In this document: in pieces, positions 40,612 through 50,500 of the stretch
Numbering within the stretch: the first letter of the stretch is position 1
Layout of the letters: every line of letters starts with the position of its first letter
Source: Defluviitaleaceae bacterium
GTDB lineage: Bacteria; Bacillota; Clostridia; Lachnospirales; WQUN01
NCBI GenBank assembly: GCA_009781755.1
Contig: WQVD01000004.1
Span: forward strand, 55,635-119,634
Direction: 5' to 3'
Length of the DNA: 64,000 nt
The notes under the pieces: generated by a model
The model's database searches: none
Seen by the model: the letters and a program-made list of their open reading frames with translations, nothing else
Told to the model about the DNA's origin: nothing
Made by a program: the position numbers and the translations under genes

Positions 40612-41781
40612 TTACAAGTCCCCTTTCGAAGAAGTGGAAATAATCTCCCGCACTTTGTCGGCGATTTCTGCCGGTTCAAACACCATGCCGCCGCTGCGCC
40701 CGTGGAAATGCACGGGTCGTGTACCGTTAACGCCCAGCTTCACGTCTTCCACCATTTGCCCCATGGACAGCTCGATAACGAGGATGTTTTTGACCGATGC
40801 GGGCAGTTGTTGAAACGTATCGTATGGGAACGGCCACAGCGTAATGGGGCGCACCAATCCGGCACGGATGCCTTTGGCGGCCAATTCTTCGATGGCGTTT
40901 TGCGCGATGCGGGCGGGTACACCGTAGGCCACGATGGCGATTTCGTCGCCTTCTTGGACGGTGTTTTCCACCAGCACGCATTCGCGCTCGATTTGCGCGT
41001 ATTTTTGGAATCGCTCGATGTTTTGCTGCTCCAGCACATCGCCCAGCAGCGACAGGGAGTTGATGACACGGGGCTTGCGGTTAGATGTGTCGCCGTCGGT
41101 ACACCACGATTTGTCCGCGGCGATGGGTGGACGAGGTTTGATTTCCACCGGCTCCATCATTTGCCCCAGCATACCGTCGATAAGCATCATCACGGGTGTG
41201 CGGTATTTTTCCGCCACATCAAAGGCGTGGAAGGTCAAATCCGCTGCTTCTTGGATGTAGGCAGGCGCGTACACGGGAGTGCGGTAATCGCCGTTGCCGC
41301 CACCCCTTGTGGCCATAAAGTAATCCCCCTGTGCGGGCAAGATACCGCCCAAACCGGGGCCGCAGCGCGATACATTCACCATAAACACGGGCAAATCTGC
41401 ACCCGACATATAGCTGATGCCCTCCTGCTTCAATGCCATACCCGGCGAGGACGAGCTAGTCATGACCCGCGCACCTGTAGCCGCCGCGCCATAACACATG
41501 TTAATCGCCGCCACTTCGGACTCGGCCTGCACAAAGACACCGCCCTGTGCACCCCCGGTTTCTTGGGCGCGCCGTTCCATGTGGGCGCTCATATATTCGG
41601 GCACTTCGTTCTGCGGGGTAATGGGGTAGCCGAAGAAGGCCTTGCAACCCGCTTGAATGGCGGCTTCAGCGATGGCCTCGTTCCCTTTCATTAAAATGGG
41701 GTGCTGCCCCAAGCCCCGCCACTCCGCGGGGGAAACCCCCACTACGCTTCCTCGCTTCGCTGTGGTATTCGCTTCGCTCAT
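40612..41781 (-). CDS. vorB: 2-oxoacid:ferredoxin oxidoreductase, alpha subunit (VorB-like)
   Basis: 389 residues. Domains I and II of the pyruvate-flavodoxin/ketoisovalerate type (GCKAFFGYPITPQNEVPEYM, SSPGMALKQEGISYMSG). With the branched-chain dehydrogenase upstream it probably oxidises 2-oxoisovalerate, 2-oxoisocaproate and 2-oxo-3-methylvalerate. The first 30 residues (AKRGSVVGVSPAEWRGLGQH) derive from a REP-like element; the ancestral start is probably ATG at 41691, now without a ribosome site, while ATG at 41781 has GGGGGG upstream. Confidence 0.92.
   Translation of the reverse strand: MSEANTTAKRGSVVGVSPAEWRGLGQHPILMKGNEAIAEAAIQAGCKAFFGYPITPQNEVPEYMSAHMERRAQETGGAQGGVFVQAESEVAAINMCYGAAATGARVMTSSSSPGMALKQEGISYMSGADLPVFMVNVSRCGPGLGGILPAQGDYFMATRGGGNGDYRTPVYAPAYIQEAADLTFHAFDVAEKYRTPVMMLIDGMLGQMMEPVEIKPRPPIAADKSWCTDGDTSNRKPRVINSLSLLGDVLEQQNIERFQKYAQIERECVLVENTVQEGDEIAIVAYGVPARIAQNAIEELAAKGIRAGLVRPITLWPFPYDTFQQLPASVKNILVIELSMGQMVEDVKLGVNGTRPVHFHGRSGGMVFEPAEIADKVREIISTSSKGDL
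41703..41768 (-). repeat. REP-like element within the alpha-subunit N-terminus
   Basis: Minus strand GTGGGGGTTTCCCCCGCGGA, GTGGCGGGGCTTGGGGCAGC. The hairpin GGGGG-TTT-CCCCC is at 41728-41740. It entered between the ribosome site and the old start codon without breaking the frame. Confidence 0.7.
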
Positions 41782-41783
41782 TA

Positions 41784-41996
41784 TTATACCCCCCTTTCCA
41801 CTTTAATCACCGAATCCGGGCACACGCGTGCGCAGATGCCGCATGCGGTACATGCTGCCGAAGCGTTGCACTTGACCGGGTTGTATCCCTTGGCGTTGAC
41901 GCGGGATAACTCCAAGTCAAGGATATCTTTAGGACATGCGTCGATGCACAGCTTGCATCCTTTGCACGTGGCCTCGTTGAATGTCAAAATCGCCAT
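41784..41996 (-). CDS. 2[4Fe-4S] ferredoxin-like subunit of the Vor complex
   Basis: 70 residues with two cluster motifs, CKGCKLCIDACP and CTACGICARVCP. Passes electrons from the TPP enzyme to ferredoxin. Lies 2 nt after the dehydrogenase stop (41999) and 2 nt before the alpha subunit start. Confidence 0.95.
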   Translation of the reverse strand: MAILTFNEATCKGCKLCIDACPKDILDLELSRVNAKGYNPVKCNASAACTACGICARVCPDSVIKVERGV

Positions 41997-41998
41997 GG

Positions 41999-43087
41999 TT
42001 ACCTCCCCGGGGTTAGAATCGAACGGACATTGCGCATGGCTTCGATGCGGCCTTCGGCCAAGCGGTCGGCGGTTTGGAAGGCCAATTCGCCCGTTTCGTC
42101 GCTGATGCGCAGGATTTCGCGCATTCTATTGTAAATGCGGTCGATATCGCGGCGGGATGCTTCTTCATTGTAACCGCCTTCGGCATGTTCGTAGCTGACG
42201 TTGATGACGCCGCCCGCGTTGGCCAAATAATCCGGCGCGTACACGATGCCGCGATCTTGCAAGGCCTTGCCGTGCACCAACGGAACGCGTAATTGATTGT
42301 TGGCACCGCCGCACACGATTTTGCATTTGAGTTGCGGTAGGGTGTCGTCGTTAATGGTTGCGCCCAATGCACACGGGGCATATATATCCATTTCAGCGCT
42401 ATAAATGGCTGCTTTGTCCACTGCCACCGTGCCGAATTCCTCTACGCAACGCTTTACGCGTTCGTCTACCACGTCGCTGACCAGTATTTTCGCCCCGGCT
42501 TCGTGCAATAGTTGGCACAAGTAATAACCCACATTGCCCACGCCCTGCACCGCCACGGTTTTGCCTTCCAACGAAATATCGCCATACACATGGCGGCAAC
42601 ATGCCTGCATCGACTTGAAAACGCCCAACGCCGTATAGGGCGAAGGATCGCCGCTGCGTCCGGGCAAACCCACAACATGGTTCGTTTCCATATTCACATA
42701 TACCATGTCTTGTGTGCTGGTGCCCACGTCCTCGGCGGTGATATAACGCCCGCTCAAGCCATGTACATACCGCCCAAACGCACGCCAAAAGGCCTCGCGT
42801 CGTGTGGGGTCTTTGCGGATTTCTGCCGGGTCGCCGATGATAACGGCCTTGCCGCCGCCCAACGCCAGCCCCGCCAATGCACTTTTATACGTCATGCCGC
42901 GCGCAAGACGTAATACGTCTTCGGCGGCTTCTTCCTCGTTGGTATAGTTCCAGACGCGCGTGCCCCCCAATGCCGGCCCCAACACCGTGCTGTGCACACA
43001 CACAATCGCTTTCAACCCCGTGTTCTTGTCCTGGAAAAAACACAGCTGTTCATACCCGTACTCTTCCATGTACTTAAATTTGTCCAT
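41999..43087 (-). CDS. Glu/Leu/Phe/Val dehydrogenase (leucine-dehydrogenase-like)
   Basis: 362 residues. Catalytic lysines in GGTRVW...[15 protein letters not shown], nucleotide fold motif [13 protein letters not shown], and [15 protein letters not shown]. Oxidatively deaminates branched-chain amino acids, giving the 2-oxoacids for the Vor complex that follows in the same operon. Start ATG at 43087 with GGGAGGGTGGAAT; the upstream in-frame extension has no ribosome site. Confidence 0.93.
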   Translation of the reverse strand: MDKFKYMEEYGYEQLCFFQDKNTGLKAIVCVHSTVLGPALGGTRVWNYTNEEEAAEDVLRLARGMTYKSALAGLALGGGKAVIIGDPAEIRKDPTRREAFWRAFGRYVHGLSGRYITAEDVGTSTQDMVYVNMETNHVVGLPGRSGDPSPYTALGVFKSMQACCRHVYGDISLEGKTVAVQGVGNVGYYLCQLLHEAGAKILVSDVVDERVKRCVEEFGTVAVDKAAIYSAEMDIYAPCALGATINDDTLPQLKCKIVCGGANNQLRVPLVHGKALQDRGIVYAPDYLANAGGVINVSYEHAEGGYNEEASRRDIDRIYNRMREILRISDETGELAFQTADRLAEGRIEAMRNVRSILTPGR

Positions 43088-43195
43088 ATTCCACCCTCCC
43101 GATTGATTTTTGTGCGAAAAATATATCACATATGACAATTAAGCGCTATAGCAAATGCATGACCATGGGCAATTTGTACAAACCGCGCAAGCCAA

Positions 43196-43231
43196 TAAAA
43201 AAACCCCCGCGACAATCGTCACGAGGGTTTT
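43196..43231 (-). terminator. Terminator of the tRNA-Leu gene
   Basis: Minus strand AACCCTCG...GAC-GATT-GTC...CGGGGGTT followed by T7, 7 nt after the tRNA. Confidence 0.8.
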
Positions 43232-43237
43232 CATTTT

Positions 43238-43319
43238 TGCGGCTGAAGGGACTTGAACCCCCACGCCTTGCGGCACAGGAACCTAAATCCTGCGTGTCTG
43301 CCAGTTCCACCACAGCCGC
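43238..43319 (-). tRNA. tRNA-Leu (anticodon UAG)
   Basis: Minus strand 5' GCGGCTG pairs with CAGCCGC and discriminator A; D-arm GGTGGAACTGGCAGAC, anticodon stem CAGGA-TTTAGGT-TCCTG with anticodon TAG, a short variable arm stem (TGCCGCAAGGCG), T-arm GGGGGTTCAAGTCCCT. CCA is not encoded. Confidence 0.96.
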
Positions 43320-43376
43320 GTGGGTTGGACACCGGACATTTTACGGCAGTTGCTGCTGACTGTCAATGAAACGAAA

Positions 43377-44732
43377 TTACATACCCGAAATTTTCAACCC
43401 GTTCACTTTAATCGATGGCATGCCCATGCCACCGCCGCCCATGGAGCGGAAGCGCAGGTCGTTGCCTACGGCGTCAATGTTTTTGAGCAATTCGTAGAAG
43501 TTGCCCGCTACGGTAATTTGCTCAAGGGGTTGGATTAGTTTGCCGTTTTCGATCAAGAAACCTTCTGCGCTAAAGGAGAAGTCGCCGCTGACAGCGTTGG
43601 CGCCGGAGTGCAAGCCGGCCATTTCAGTAATGAGCACGCCGCGCTCAATGCCCGCGAGCAAATCGTCGAAGGATTTGTCGGAGGGTTGCAAGTAGAAGTT
43701 GGTGGTGGAGGTGGTGATGGCACCACCGTGACCTTGTTTTGCGGCGTTGCCGGTGGATTTGACGCCGTCTTTGGCGGCGGATTTGAGGTTGTAGAGCAGG
43801 GAGGTGAGCACGCCGTTCTCGATGATGGCTTTTTGTTGTGTGGCTACGCCTTCTGCGTCGAAGGCCATGGATCCGAGCGAATCGGTGCAGATGCCATCGT
43901 CGCGCAGGGTCACGTGGGGGGCGGCAATGGTTTCGCCCAGCTTATCCTTGTTTAACAGGGAGAAGCCTTTTTGCCCATTTTCGGCCATGAAGATGCTGGT
44001 GAACACGCCAAAGAAGTCGCGCGTGGTTTCGTTGTCGAAGACGATGGGCACTTCACAGGACTCGATGGAAGTTGCACCCAAGTAGCTCAAGGCTTTTTTT
44101 ACGGCATCGTCGGCTATTTTTTTGTAATCAAAGTCGGCGAAGTCGCGCCCGGCCCACCAGGCTTGGCCGGACTTCATTACGCCGTTTTCTTCTACGCGGG
44201 CGATGACATAGGCCATGGCCACGTTGCTTTTTCGTGTCAAGTCAAGGCCATGGGAGTTGGCGATGGACATGGCTGCGTTGGAGTTGGTGACGGTGCAGAA
44301 GTCGGCCATTTTGACGCGGGGGTCCAAGGATTTTGCGTAGGCTTCCATTTCCAATGCCCATGTGATTTTTTGCCCGGCGTCTACTTCGTCCAACGCAGGG
44401 TTGTAGGCGTTGACTTCGGAATAAGATGCGTCGCCGGGGTATAGGATTTCTACGGTTTCGTCTTCAATTATTGTGGCGTTGGCGGCGGCGTTGTCCAGCA
44501 TTTGGTCAATGACTTCCAGCGCCATTAATTCGCTGGCGGCATAACCCATTTTTCCGTTGTAGGTACCGCGGAAGCCGATGCCCTCGCTGGCGGCGTTTTT
44601 GTATTCTTGAATTTCGCCGTCAAACACCCGCACGGAGAAGCTTGTGCCGCCGGATTGGAACAGCTCGTAATCGGTGAAGCCCTTGGCTTGTGCACGGGCA
44701 AATATTTCGGCTTTGAAGGATTCGAATGTCAT
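43377..44732 (-). CDS. pmbA: Metallopeptidase TldE/PmbA subunit
   Basis: 451 residues. TldE-type fold without the HExxxH zinc motif; it pairs with TldD to form the protease that trims unfolded or RiPP precursor peptides. Conserved segments GGAITTSTTNFYLQPSD and ITEMAGLHSGANAVSGDFSF are typical. The start overlaps the tldD stop (TAATG). Confidence 0.94.
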   Translation of the reverse strand: MTFESFKAEIFARAQAKGFTDYELFQSGGTSFSVRVFDGEIQEYKNAASEGIGFRGTYNGKMGYAASELMALEVIDQMLDNAAANATIIEDETVEILYPGDASYSEVNAYNPALDEVDAGQKITWALEMEAYAKSLDPRVKMADFCTVTNSNAAMSIANSHGLDLTRKSNVAMAYVIARVEENGVMKSGQAWWAGRDFADFDYKKIADDAVKKALSYLGATSIESCEVPIVFDNETTRDFFGVFTSIFMAENGQKGFSLLNKDKLGETIAAPHVTLRDDGICTDSLGSMAFDAEGVATQQKAIIENGVLTSLLYNLKSAAKDGVKSTGNAAKQGHGGAITTSTTNFYLQPSDKSFDDLLAGIERGVLITEMAGLHSGANAVSGDFSFSAEGFLIENGKLIQPLEQITVAGNFYELLKNIDAVGNDLRFRSMGGGGMGMPSIKVNGLKISGM

Positions 44733-46132
44733 TATTTTCTACCTCCTACGATCATTTCTTTGACGCGTACCATGGGTTGGCCTACGTTGGTGGGTACTGC
44801 GCCGGATATCGAGCCGCACATGCCCTGCGCCGCCGCAAAGTTGTTGCCCACCATGTCAATGTCCATGAGCACTTCATGGCCTTTGCCAATGAGGGTTGCG
44901 CCGCGCACGGGCTCGGCGATTTTGCCGTCGCGTATCATGTAGCCTTCCAGCACAGCAAAGTTGAACTCGCCGCTGGCGGGCTGTACGGAACCGCCACCCA
45001 TTTGCGCGGCGTACAGGCCGTGCTCGGTGTTGGCAATGATTTCTTCGGTGGTGGAATTGCCGTTGAGTATATAGGTATTGGTCATGCGCGATGTGGGGGC
45101 GAAGCGATAGGACTCGCGGCGGCCGCTGCCGGTGCTGGGCATACCCATTTTGAGGCCGTTCAGGTAGTCCACGAGGTAGGACTTGAGCACGCCGTTTTCA
45201 ATGAGCGTGGTGCGGCGGATTTTGCCGCCTTCGTCATCGATGTTCAAGCTGCCCCATTCGCCTGTTAGGGTACCATCGTCGATGGCGGTCACGCAGTCGG
45301 CGGCGATTTTTTCGCCCAGCTTGCCGGTGAACACGGATGCGCCTTTGGCCACGCCGGTGGCTTCCAAGCTGTGCGCGCAAGCTTCATGGAAGATTACCCC
45401 GCCAAAGGCATTGTCTACGATTACGGGCATTTTGCCTGACGGTGCGTAGTCGGCCTTGAGCATGGTAACGGCCACGCGGGCGGCTTTGGTGCCCAGTGCT
45501 TCAATATTAATGGCATCCATTAATTCGTAACCGACTTTGGCGCCGGGGGCTTCGTAGCCGGTTTGTTTTTCGTTGCCGTCGCCGGCCACGGCTTGCACCA
45601 AGACACGCGTGCGCACACGCCGGTCCTCTGCCCACAAACCATTCGAGTTGGCGATGAACACATCCTGCGTAACGGATGCATATCCATTGGACGTTTGCGT
45701 CACCAGCGGATCATACGCCATGGATGCCGCCGATGCCGCGCGCAAGCGTTCCACGATGTCGGTTTTGGCGACTTTTTCCGGGGGGATCACAATGGTGTCG
45801 GCGTATTTTAGCCGTTCGCTGCGGTCCAGGGTGATGACCCCTTTTATATTGATTTCGCCTTTGATGCTTGCCTTGACGGCTTGTGCCGCGTCGGTCGCCA
45901 GGCGCATCAACGACGGGCGCGACGTATTGTTGGTATACGCATACACCGCGTTGGTACCGGTAATAATGCGCAACCCCAAGCCATAATCTACGCCCCAATT
46001 CGCTTTTTCTACCAAGCCGTTGGTTAGGGTGATGTTGTCTTTGACGGTGTTTTCCATGAAAATCTCCGCCAAGTCGCCGCCGGTGGCTAGTGCAGCGGTC
46101 AAAACATCGTACACGAGTTGTTTGTCGAGCAA
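44732..46132 (-). CDS. tldD: Metallopeptidase TldD subunit
   Basis: 466 residues. Active-site motif IFHEACAHSLEA (HExxxH) with the GGG-rich C-terminal region (RMTNTYILNGNSTTEEII). The start is TTG at 46132 (LDKQLVYDVL), with AGGAGGG six nt upstream; an ATG eight codons earlier would place that site inside the gene. No RiPP precursor was seen nearby. Confidence 0.95.
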   Translation of the reverse strand: MLDKQLVYDVLTAALATGGDLAEIFMENTVKDNITLTNGLVEKANWGVDYGLGLRIITGTNAVYAYTNNTSRPSLMRLATDAAQAVKASIKGEINIKGVITLDRSERLKYADTIVIPPEKVAKTDIVERLRAASAASMAYDPLVTQTSNGYASVTQDVFIANSNGLWAEDRRVRTRVLVQAVAGDGNEKQTGYEAPGAKVGYELMDAINIEALGTKAARVAVTMLKADYAPSGKMPVIVDNAFGGVIFHEACAHSLEATGVAKGASVFTGKLGEKIAADCVTAIDDGTLTGEWGSLNIDDEGGKIRRTTLIENGVLKSYLVDYLNGLKMGMPSTGSGRRESYRFAPTSRMTNTYILNGNSTTEEIIANTEHGLYAAQMGGGSVQPASGEFNFAVLEGYMIRDGKIAEPVRGATLIGKGHEVLMDIDMVGNNFAAAQGMCGSISGAVPTNVGQPMVRVKEMIVGGRK

Positions 46133-46239
46133 GGTGTTCCCTCCTGTTCTGTGCATTTTTTATACATATTTACATATACGCAACTACTTTATCACTTGGC
46201 AAACGTATTTGACAAATTTTTGAAAACCCATTTACAAAT

Positions 46240-46287
46240 CAGTTGACCCCTATTTGGGTCCAACTGGTTGCAAATTGCAACCAGTTG
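46240..46287. repeat. Two overlapping palindromes upstream of pheS (family B)
   Basis: 46240-46267 (CAGTT-GACCC...GGGTC-CAACTG) and 46261-46287 (CAACTGGTTGCAA-A-TTGCAACCAGTTG). They share CAACTG arms and lie 90 nt before pheS in the divergent tldD/pheS gap. The gap (46133-46376) holds no T-box and no gene; a TATACT near 46340 is the likely pheS -10 box. Confidence 0.75.
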
Positions 46288-46376
46288 ACACGCGTTGGCG
46301 TAGCGCCATTTCTACGTGCAAAATCGCATTGGTTTTGTTATACTGGACAAAGCTTCATTTGAAAGGATGAATTCGT

Positions 46377-47405
46377 ATGTTGGAAAAACTGACGCAACTG
46401 CGTGAGGAAATAAAGAAAGCACTCGAAAACGCAACCCCCGAAGCCATTGAAGCCCTACGTGTAAAAATGCTGGGCAAAAAAGGTGAAATCACCGCCGTAT
46501 TAAAAGGCTTGGGCAAGCTGGATGCCGAAACCCGCAAAGCCGCTGGTGCCGCGGCCAACGAACTGCGCGATTGGGCACAAACACAAATCGAGCAAGCCAA
46601 ATCCGCCGCCGGAGCCGACCAATTAGAACAATCCTTGGCCAACGAACATATCGACATCACCCTGCCCGGCAAGCGCCGCGGCGTAGGACGCGTGCATCCC
46701 ATCACGCAGATGTATGACAAATTGGAACAATTATTCTTGAGCCTGGGCTTTGACATTGTAGAAGGCCCCCATGTGGAGACGGTCTACCACAACTTTGACG
46801 CGTTAAACACCCCACCCCACCACCCCTCGCGGGACCGAACAGACACGTTCTATTTCGGCGAGGATTTTTTATTGCGCTGCCATACCTCGCCCATGCAGGT
46901 GCGCATCATGGAAACGCAACAACCGCCCATCCGTGTGGTAGTGCCGGGCAAGGTGTACCGCAACGATGAAATTGACGCCACCCACACCCCCGTTTTCCAT
47001 CAAATGGAGGGGCTGGTCATCGACAAAAATGTGAACATGGGCGACCTGCGCGGCATTATGGAATTGATTGCGCAGCACGTCTTTGGTAACGGCGTGGCCA
47101 TTCGCTTGCGCCCCAGCTTCTTCCCGTTTACCGAACCCAGCGCGGAAGTGGACGTGGCCTGCTATATTTGCAACGGCAAGACCAAAACCGAGCCCTGCCG
47201 CGTGTGCAAAGACAGCGGCTGGGTAGAATTATGGGGCTGCGGCATGGTGCATCCCGAGGTGCTGCGCAAGTCGGGCATCGACCCGGACGTGTACAGTGGC
47301 TATGCCTTTGGCTTGGGCGTGGATCGACTCACCAGCGCACTGTACAGCATCACCGACCCACGCTTGTATTTTGAAAATGACGTGCAGTTCCTGCGTCAGT
47401 TTTAG
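46377..47405 (+). CDS. pheS: Phenylalanyl-tRNA synthetase alpha subunit
   Basis: 342 residues. N-terminal coiled coil, class II motifs (HPSRDRTDTFYF, YRNDEIDATHTPVFHQMEG, GMVHPEVL and GLGVDRLTSALYSITDPR). Normal family length. AAAGGATG upstream. pheT begins 13 nt later. Confidence 0.97.
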   Translation: MLEKLTQLREEIKKALENATPEAIEALRVKMLGKKGEITAVLKGLGKLDAETRKAAGAAANELRDWAQTQIEQAKSAAGADQLEQSLANEHIDITLPGKRRGVGRVHPITQMYDKLEQLFLSLGFDIVEGPHVETVYHNFDALNTPPHHPSRDRTDTFYFGEDFLLRCHTSPMQVRIMETQQPPIRVVVPGKVYRNDEIDATHTPVFHQMEGLVIDKNVNMGDLRGIMELIAQHVFGNGVAIRLRPSFFPFTEPSAEVDVACYICNGKTKTEPCRVCKDSGWVELWGCGMVHPEVLRKSGIDPDVYSGYAFGLGVDRLTSALYSITDPRLYFENDVQFLRQF

Positions 47406-47417
47406 GAGGTTTAAATT

Positions 47418-49856
47418 ATGAACATTCCCATGTCATGGTTGCGTAATATTGTGAATATCACGGACGATACAGCAACATTTGTGGATAAAGTCACCGCAGC
47501 AGGCGTCAAAGTCGAGGGCATTGAAACCACTGGCGAGGACATCACCCGCGTGGTCGTGGGGCTCATCACCAAGTTGGAACGCCACCCCGACGCAGACAAG
47601 CTGTGGGTCACCCAAGTGGACGTTGGCAAAGAGACCTTGCAAATCGTCACCGGTGCCGACAATTTGAACATAGGCGATTACATCCCCGTGGCGCTGCACG
47701 GCGCAACGCTGGCGGGCGGGTTAAAGATTAAAAAAAGCAAGATGCGCGGGTTGGAATCCAACGGCATGTTGTGTTCTATCGACGAGTTGGGCTGCACGAC
47801 TGATGACTTCCCCCACGCCAACAACGACGGCATTTTTATCTTCTTAGAGCCGCATCCGCTGGGTGCCGATGTCGTGCCCATCATGGGGCTGGCAGAAGAA
47901 GTGCTGGACTTCGAAATCCTGTCCAACCGACCCGACACCAACGCGGTGCTGGGCATCGCGCGGGAAGTGGCCGCCGTATACAACCAACCCTTCCCCCAAC
48001 CCAAAATCACCGTGGCAGAAACCGCCGGCGGCCACACCAACGACCTCATCACCGTAGAAATCCGCGACGCGGAAAAATGCCCCCGTTACATCGCCCGCGT
48101 GGTGACCAACGCCAAAATCGAACCGTCGCCCAGCTGGATGCAAAAACGCCTTACCGCCGCGGGTGTGCGCCCGGTCAATAATATCGTGGACATCACCAAC
48201 TATGTCATGCTCGAATACGGCCAGCCCCTGCACGCATTTGATATTTCTGCCGTGGCCAAGCAAAACGGCCGCCACGCCGTAGTCGTCCGCACCGCCTATA
48301 AGGGAGAGAAAATCACGACCTTGGACGGCGTTGAACGCACCCTGACCGACACCACCCTGCTCATCACCGACACCGAAAAACCCCTTGCAATCGCCGGCAT
48401 CATGGGCAGCGACAACACCAAAATCATCGACGAAACCACGACCATTCTCTTCGAATCCGCCAACTTTAACGCGGCCAACATCCGCCAATCTGCCAAAGCA
48501 TTGGGTATGCGCACCGACGCATCCGCCCGGTACGAAAAAGGCCCCGACCCCAACCTGGCCACCGCATGCGTCAACCGCGCCATGGAATTGGTGGAGCAAC
48601 TAGCTTGCGGCAATGTCGTGCCCGGCTCGGTGGATGCATACCCCACGCCACGTCTGCCCCGCGTTGTACCCTTTAGCCCCGCCAACATCAACAAGCGGCT
48701 GGGCCTGGCATTGGATGCAAACGAAATCACCGATTATTTGCGCCGCGTAGACATCACCGTGCGCACCAAAAATGAAACCCTTGAAGCCATCGTGCCCACA
48801 TTCCGCAGCGATATCACATCGGAAGTGGACTTGGCCGAAGAAGTCGCGCGTTTTTACGGATACAACCGCATCGTGGCACGGCATACCCAGCTTGTGCCCA
48901 TAGCGTTGCCCTTCACCCCGGGCATGACGCCACGGCGGCGGTTTGACCAAACCGTGCGCGGCACATTGGTGGGCTTGGGTTACTTCGAAGCCCTCACCTA
49001 CCCATTCGAAAGCCCCAAAGTGGCAGACAAGCTGACAATCCCCGAAGGCGACGCGCTGCGTTATCCCCTTACTATCGACAACCCGCTGGGCGAGGACTAC
49101 AGCGTCATGCGTCCGCTGACCATCGGTGGTTTGCTGTCCGCATTGGCCTACAACGCCGCCAAGCGCAACGACACCGCGCGCCTATTCGAACAATCATGGG
49201 AATATGTGCCCCATTCGCTGCCGTTGCAAGCATTGCCGCAGGAATTGCCCAAAATCACCTTGGCGGCCTACGGCCCGGACGTAGATTTCCTGTCCATTAA
49301 GGGCGATGTGGAAGATTTGCTGTCTACTTGCGTAAGCGGACGGTTGATTTTCGAGCCCCTAACGCTGCCGTGGATGCACCCCGGCCGCACCGCAAGCATT
49401 GCATACAAACCCCACCCCAAGCGCGACGCCATCGCCGTGGGATACGTGGGTGAATTGCATCCGCAAGTGGCCCGCAACTATGAAATTGAAGCACGCGCCT
49501 GCTTGGCCGTGCTGGACAGCGATGTATTATATGAAGCGTTGGGCGCACGCAAGACAACTTTTACGCCGCCACCCAAGTTCCCCGCTATGACGCGCGACTT
49601 GGCATTTACCGTACCGGAAGGAGTAACCGCCGCACAATGCGAAACCGCCATCCGTGAACGCGGCGGCGCATTGCTGGCAGATGTGACGCTGTTTGATGTG
49701 TACCAAGGCCAGCAAATTGAGGCGGGCTTTAAGTCCATGGCGTACAGCTTGCGTTTTATCGCACCTGACCGCACTTTAACCGACGATGCCGCCGTCAAAT
49801 TACTCACCACCATCCGCGCCAACTTGGAGCAAAAACACGAAGCTCGGTTTAGATAA
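47418..49856 (+). CDS. pheT: Phenylalanyl-tRNA synthetase beta subunit
   Basis: 812 residues. Order: EMAP/OB tRNA-binding domain (about 40-150), B3/B4 editing domain (about 210-370), B5 DNA-binding-like domain (about 400-470), core catalytic-like domain, and C-terminal FDX-ACB anticodon-binding domain (FPAMTRDLAFTVPEGVTAAQ). GGAGG precedes the ATG. Its stop overlaps the next start (TAATG). Confidence 0.97.
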   Translation: MNIPMSWLRNIVNITDDTATFVDKVTAAGVKVEGIETTGEDITRVVVGLITKLERHPDADKLWVTQVDVGKETLQIVTGADNLNIGDYIPVALHGATLAGGLKIKKSKMRGLESNGMLCSIDELGCTTDDFPHANNDGIFIFLEPHPLGADVVPIMGLAEEVLDFEILSNRPDTNAVLGIAREVAAVYNQPFPQPKITVAETAGGHTNDLITVEIRDAEKCPRYIARVVTNAKIEPSPSWMQKRLTAAGVRPVNNIVDITNYVMLEYGQPLHAFDISAVAKQNGRHAVVVRTAYKGEKITTLDGVERTLTDTTLLITDTEKPLAIAGIMGSDNTKIIDETTTILFESANFNAANIRQSAKALGMRTDASARYEKGPDPNLATACVNRAMELVEQLACGNVVPGSVDAYPTPRLPRVVPFSPANINKRLGLALDANEITDYLRRVDITVRTKNETLEAIVPTFRSDITSEVDLAEEVARFYGYNRIVARHTQLVPIALPFTPGMTPRRRFDQTVRGTLVGLGYFEALTYPFESPKVADKLTIPEGDALRYPLTIDNPLGEDYSVMRPLTIGGLLSALAYNAAKRNDTARLFEQSWEYVPHSLPLQALPQELPKITLAAYGPDVDFLSIKGDVEDLLSTCVSGRLIFEPLTLPWMHPGRTASIAYKPHPKRDAIAVGYVGELHPQVARNYEIEARACLAVLDSDVLYEALGARKTTFTPPPKFPAMTRDLAFTVPEGVTAAQCETAIRERGGALLADVTLFDVYQGQQIEAGFKSMAYSLRFIAPDRTLTDDAAVKLLTTIRANLEQKHEARFR

Positions 49857-50500
49857 TGGAATTCATGTTCATATTGCCGGGGGCACTTCTTGCGCCGGTG
49901 ATCCACGAATTTACCAAGGCCGTAACCAGCACGGTACAGGGCGACCCCACACCGCGCAGCCGCGGCTTCCTCACGTTCAATATTATTAAATATGTAGAGC
50001 CATTGGGTTTTATCATAATGGTTCTTTTGGGCGGTTTTGGCTGGGGGCAACCCGTGCCGACCGCTTCTTTGCATTACAAAAACCGCCGTCGCGCTACGGT
50101 CATCACCTACGTTACACCCATGCTGGTCAACTTATTACTGGGCATCGGTGCAATTATAGCGCTCAGTCTTTGGGTGGGCGTACCGTTAAACGCATTCTTA
50201 TTTGTACGGCGCGAATTTATTCTTGCTTTCGAATGGGATATGATGCTGATCTTGAAATTGGCGCTGTACGGCTTCGCGCAGTGCAGCATTTTGCTGGCGT
50301 TGTTTAATTTGATTCCCGTGCACCCGCTAGCCATGTCCAAAATCATCCAACCCTTTGCCAAACCCGACACGCTGGTCAAGCTCAACCATTATGAAAAAAC
50401 CATGCAGTTTGTCCTCGTCTTCATGTTGGCTTTTGGTTTCATTGGGCGAGTTTTGGGGCCGGTATGGATTCACATACTAGGCGCGGTGTGGCTGTATTAA
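49856..50500 (+). CDS. Site-2-protease-like (M50) protein lacking catalytic residues
   Basis: 214 residues, five to six membrane segments. The fold matches the short M50 proteins that often precede scpA. The metal motif HExxH is here HEFTK (17-21), and the second-site NxxPxxPLDG is NLIPVHPLAM (151-160), so the zinc ligands His21 and the Asp are gone. GDPTPRSRGFLTFNIIKYVE keeps the family pattern. Likely an inactive pseudo-protease; role unknown. Overlaps pheT and scpA by one base each. Confidence 0.82.
   Translation: MEFMFILPGALLAPVIHEFTKAVTSTVQGDPTPRSRGFLTFNIIKYVEPLGFIIMVLLGGFGWGQPVPTASLHYKNRRRATVITYVTPMLVNLLLGIGAIIALSLWVGVPLNAFLFVRREFILAFEWDMMLILKLALYGFAQCSILLALFNLIPVHPLAMSKIIQPFAKPDTLVKLNHYEKTMQFVLVFMLAFGFIGRVLGPVWIHILGAVWLY

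Noticed and set aside
46133..46376. T-box leader for pheST
   Set aside because: No specifier loop or AGGGTGGNACCGCG box; only palindromes.
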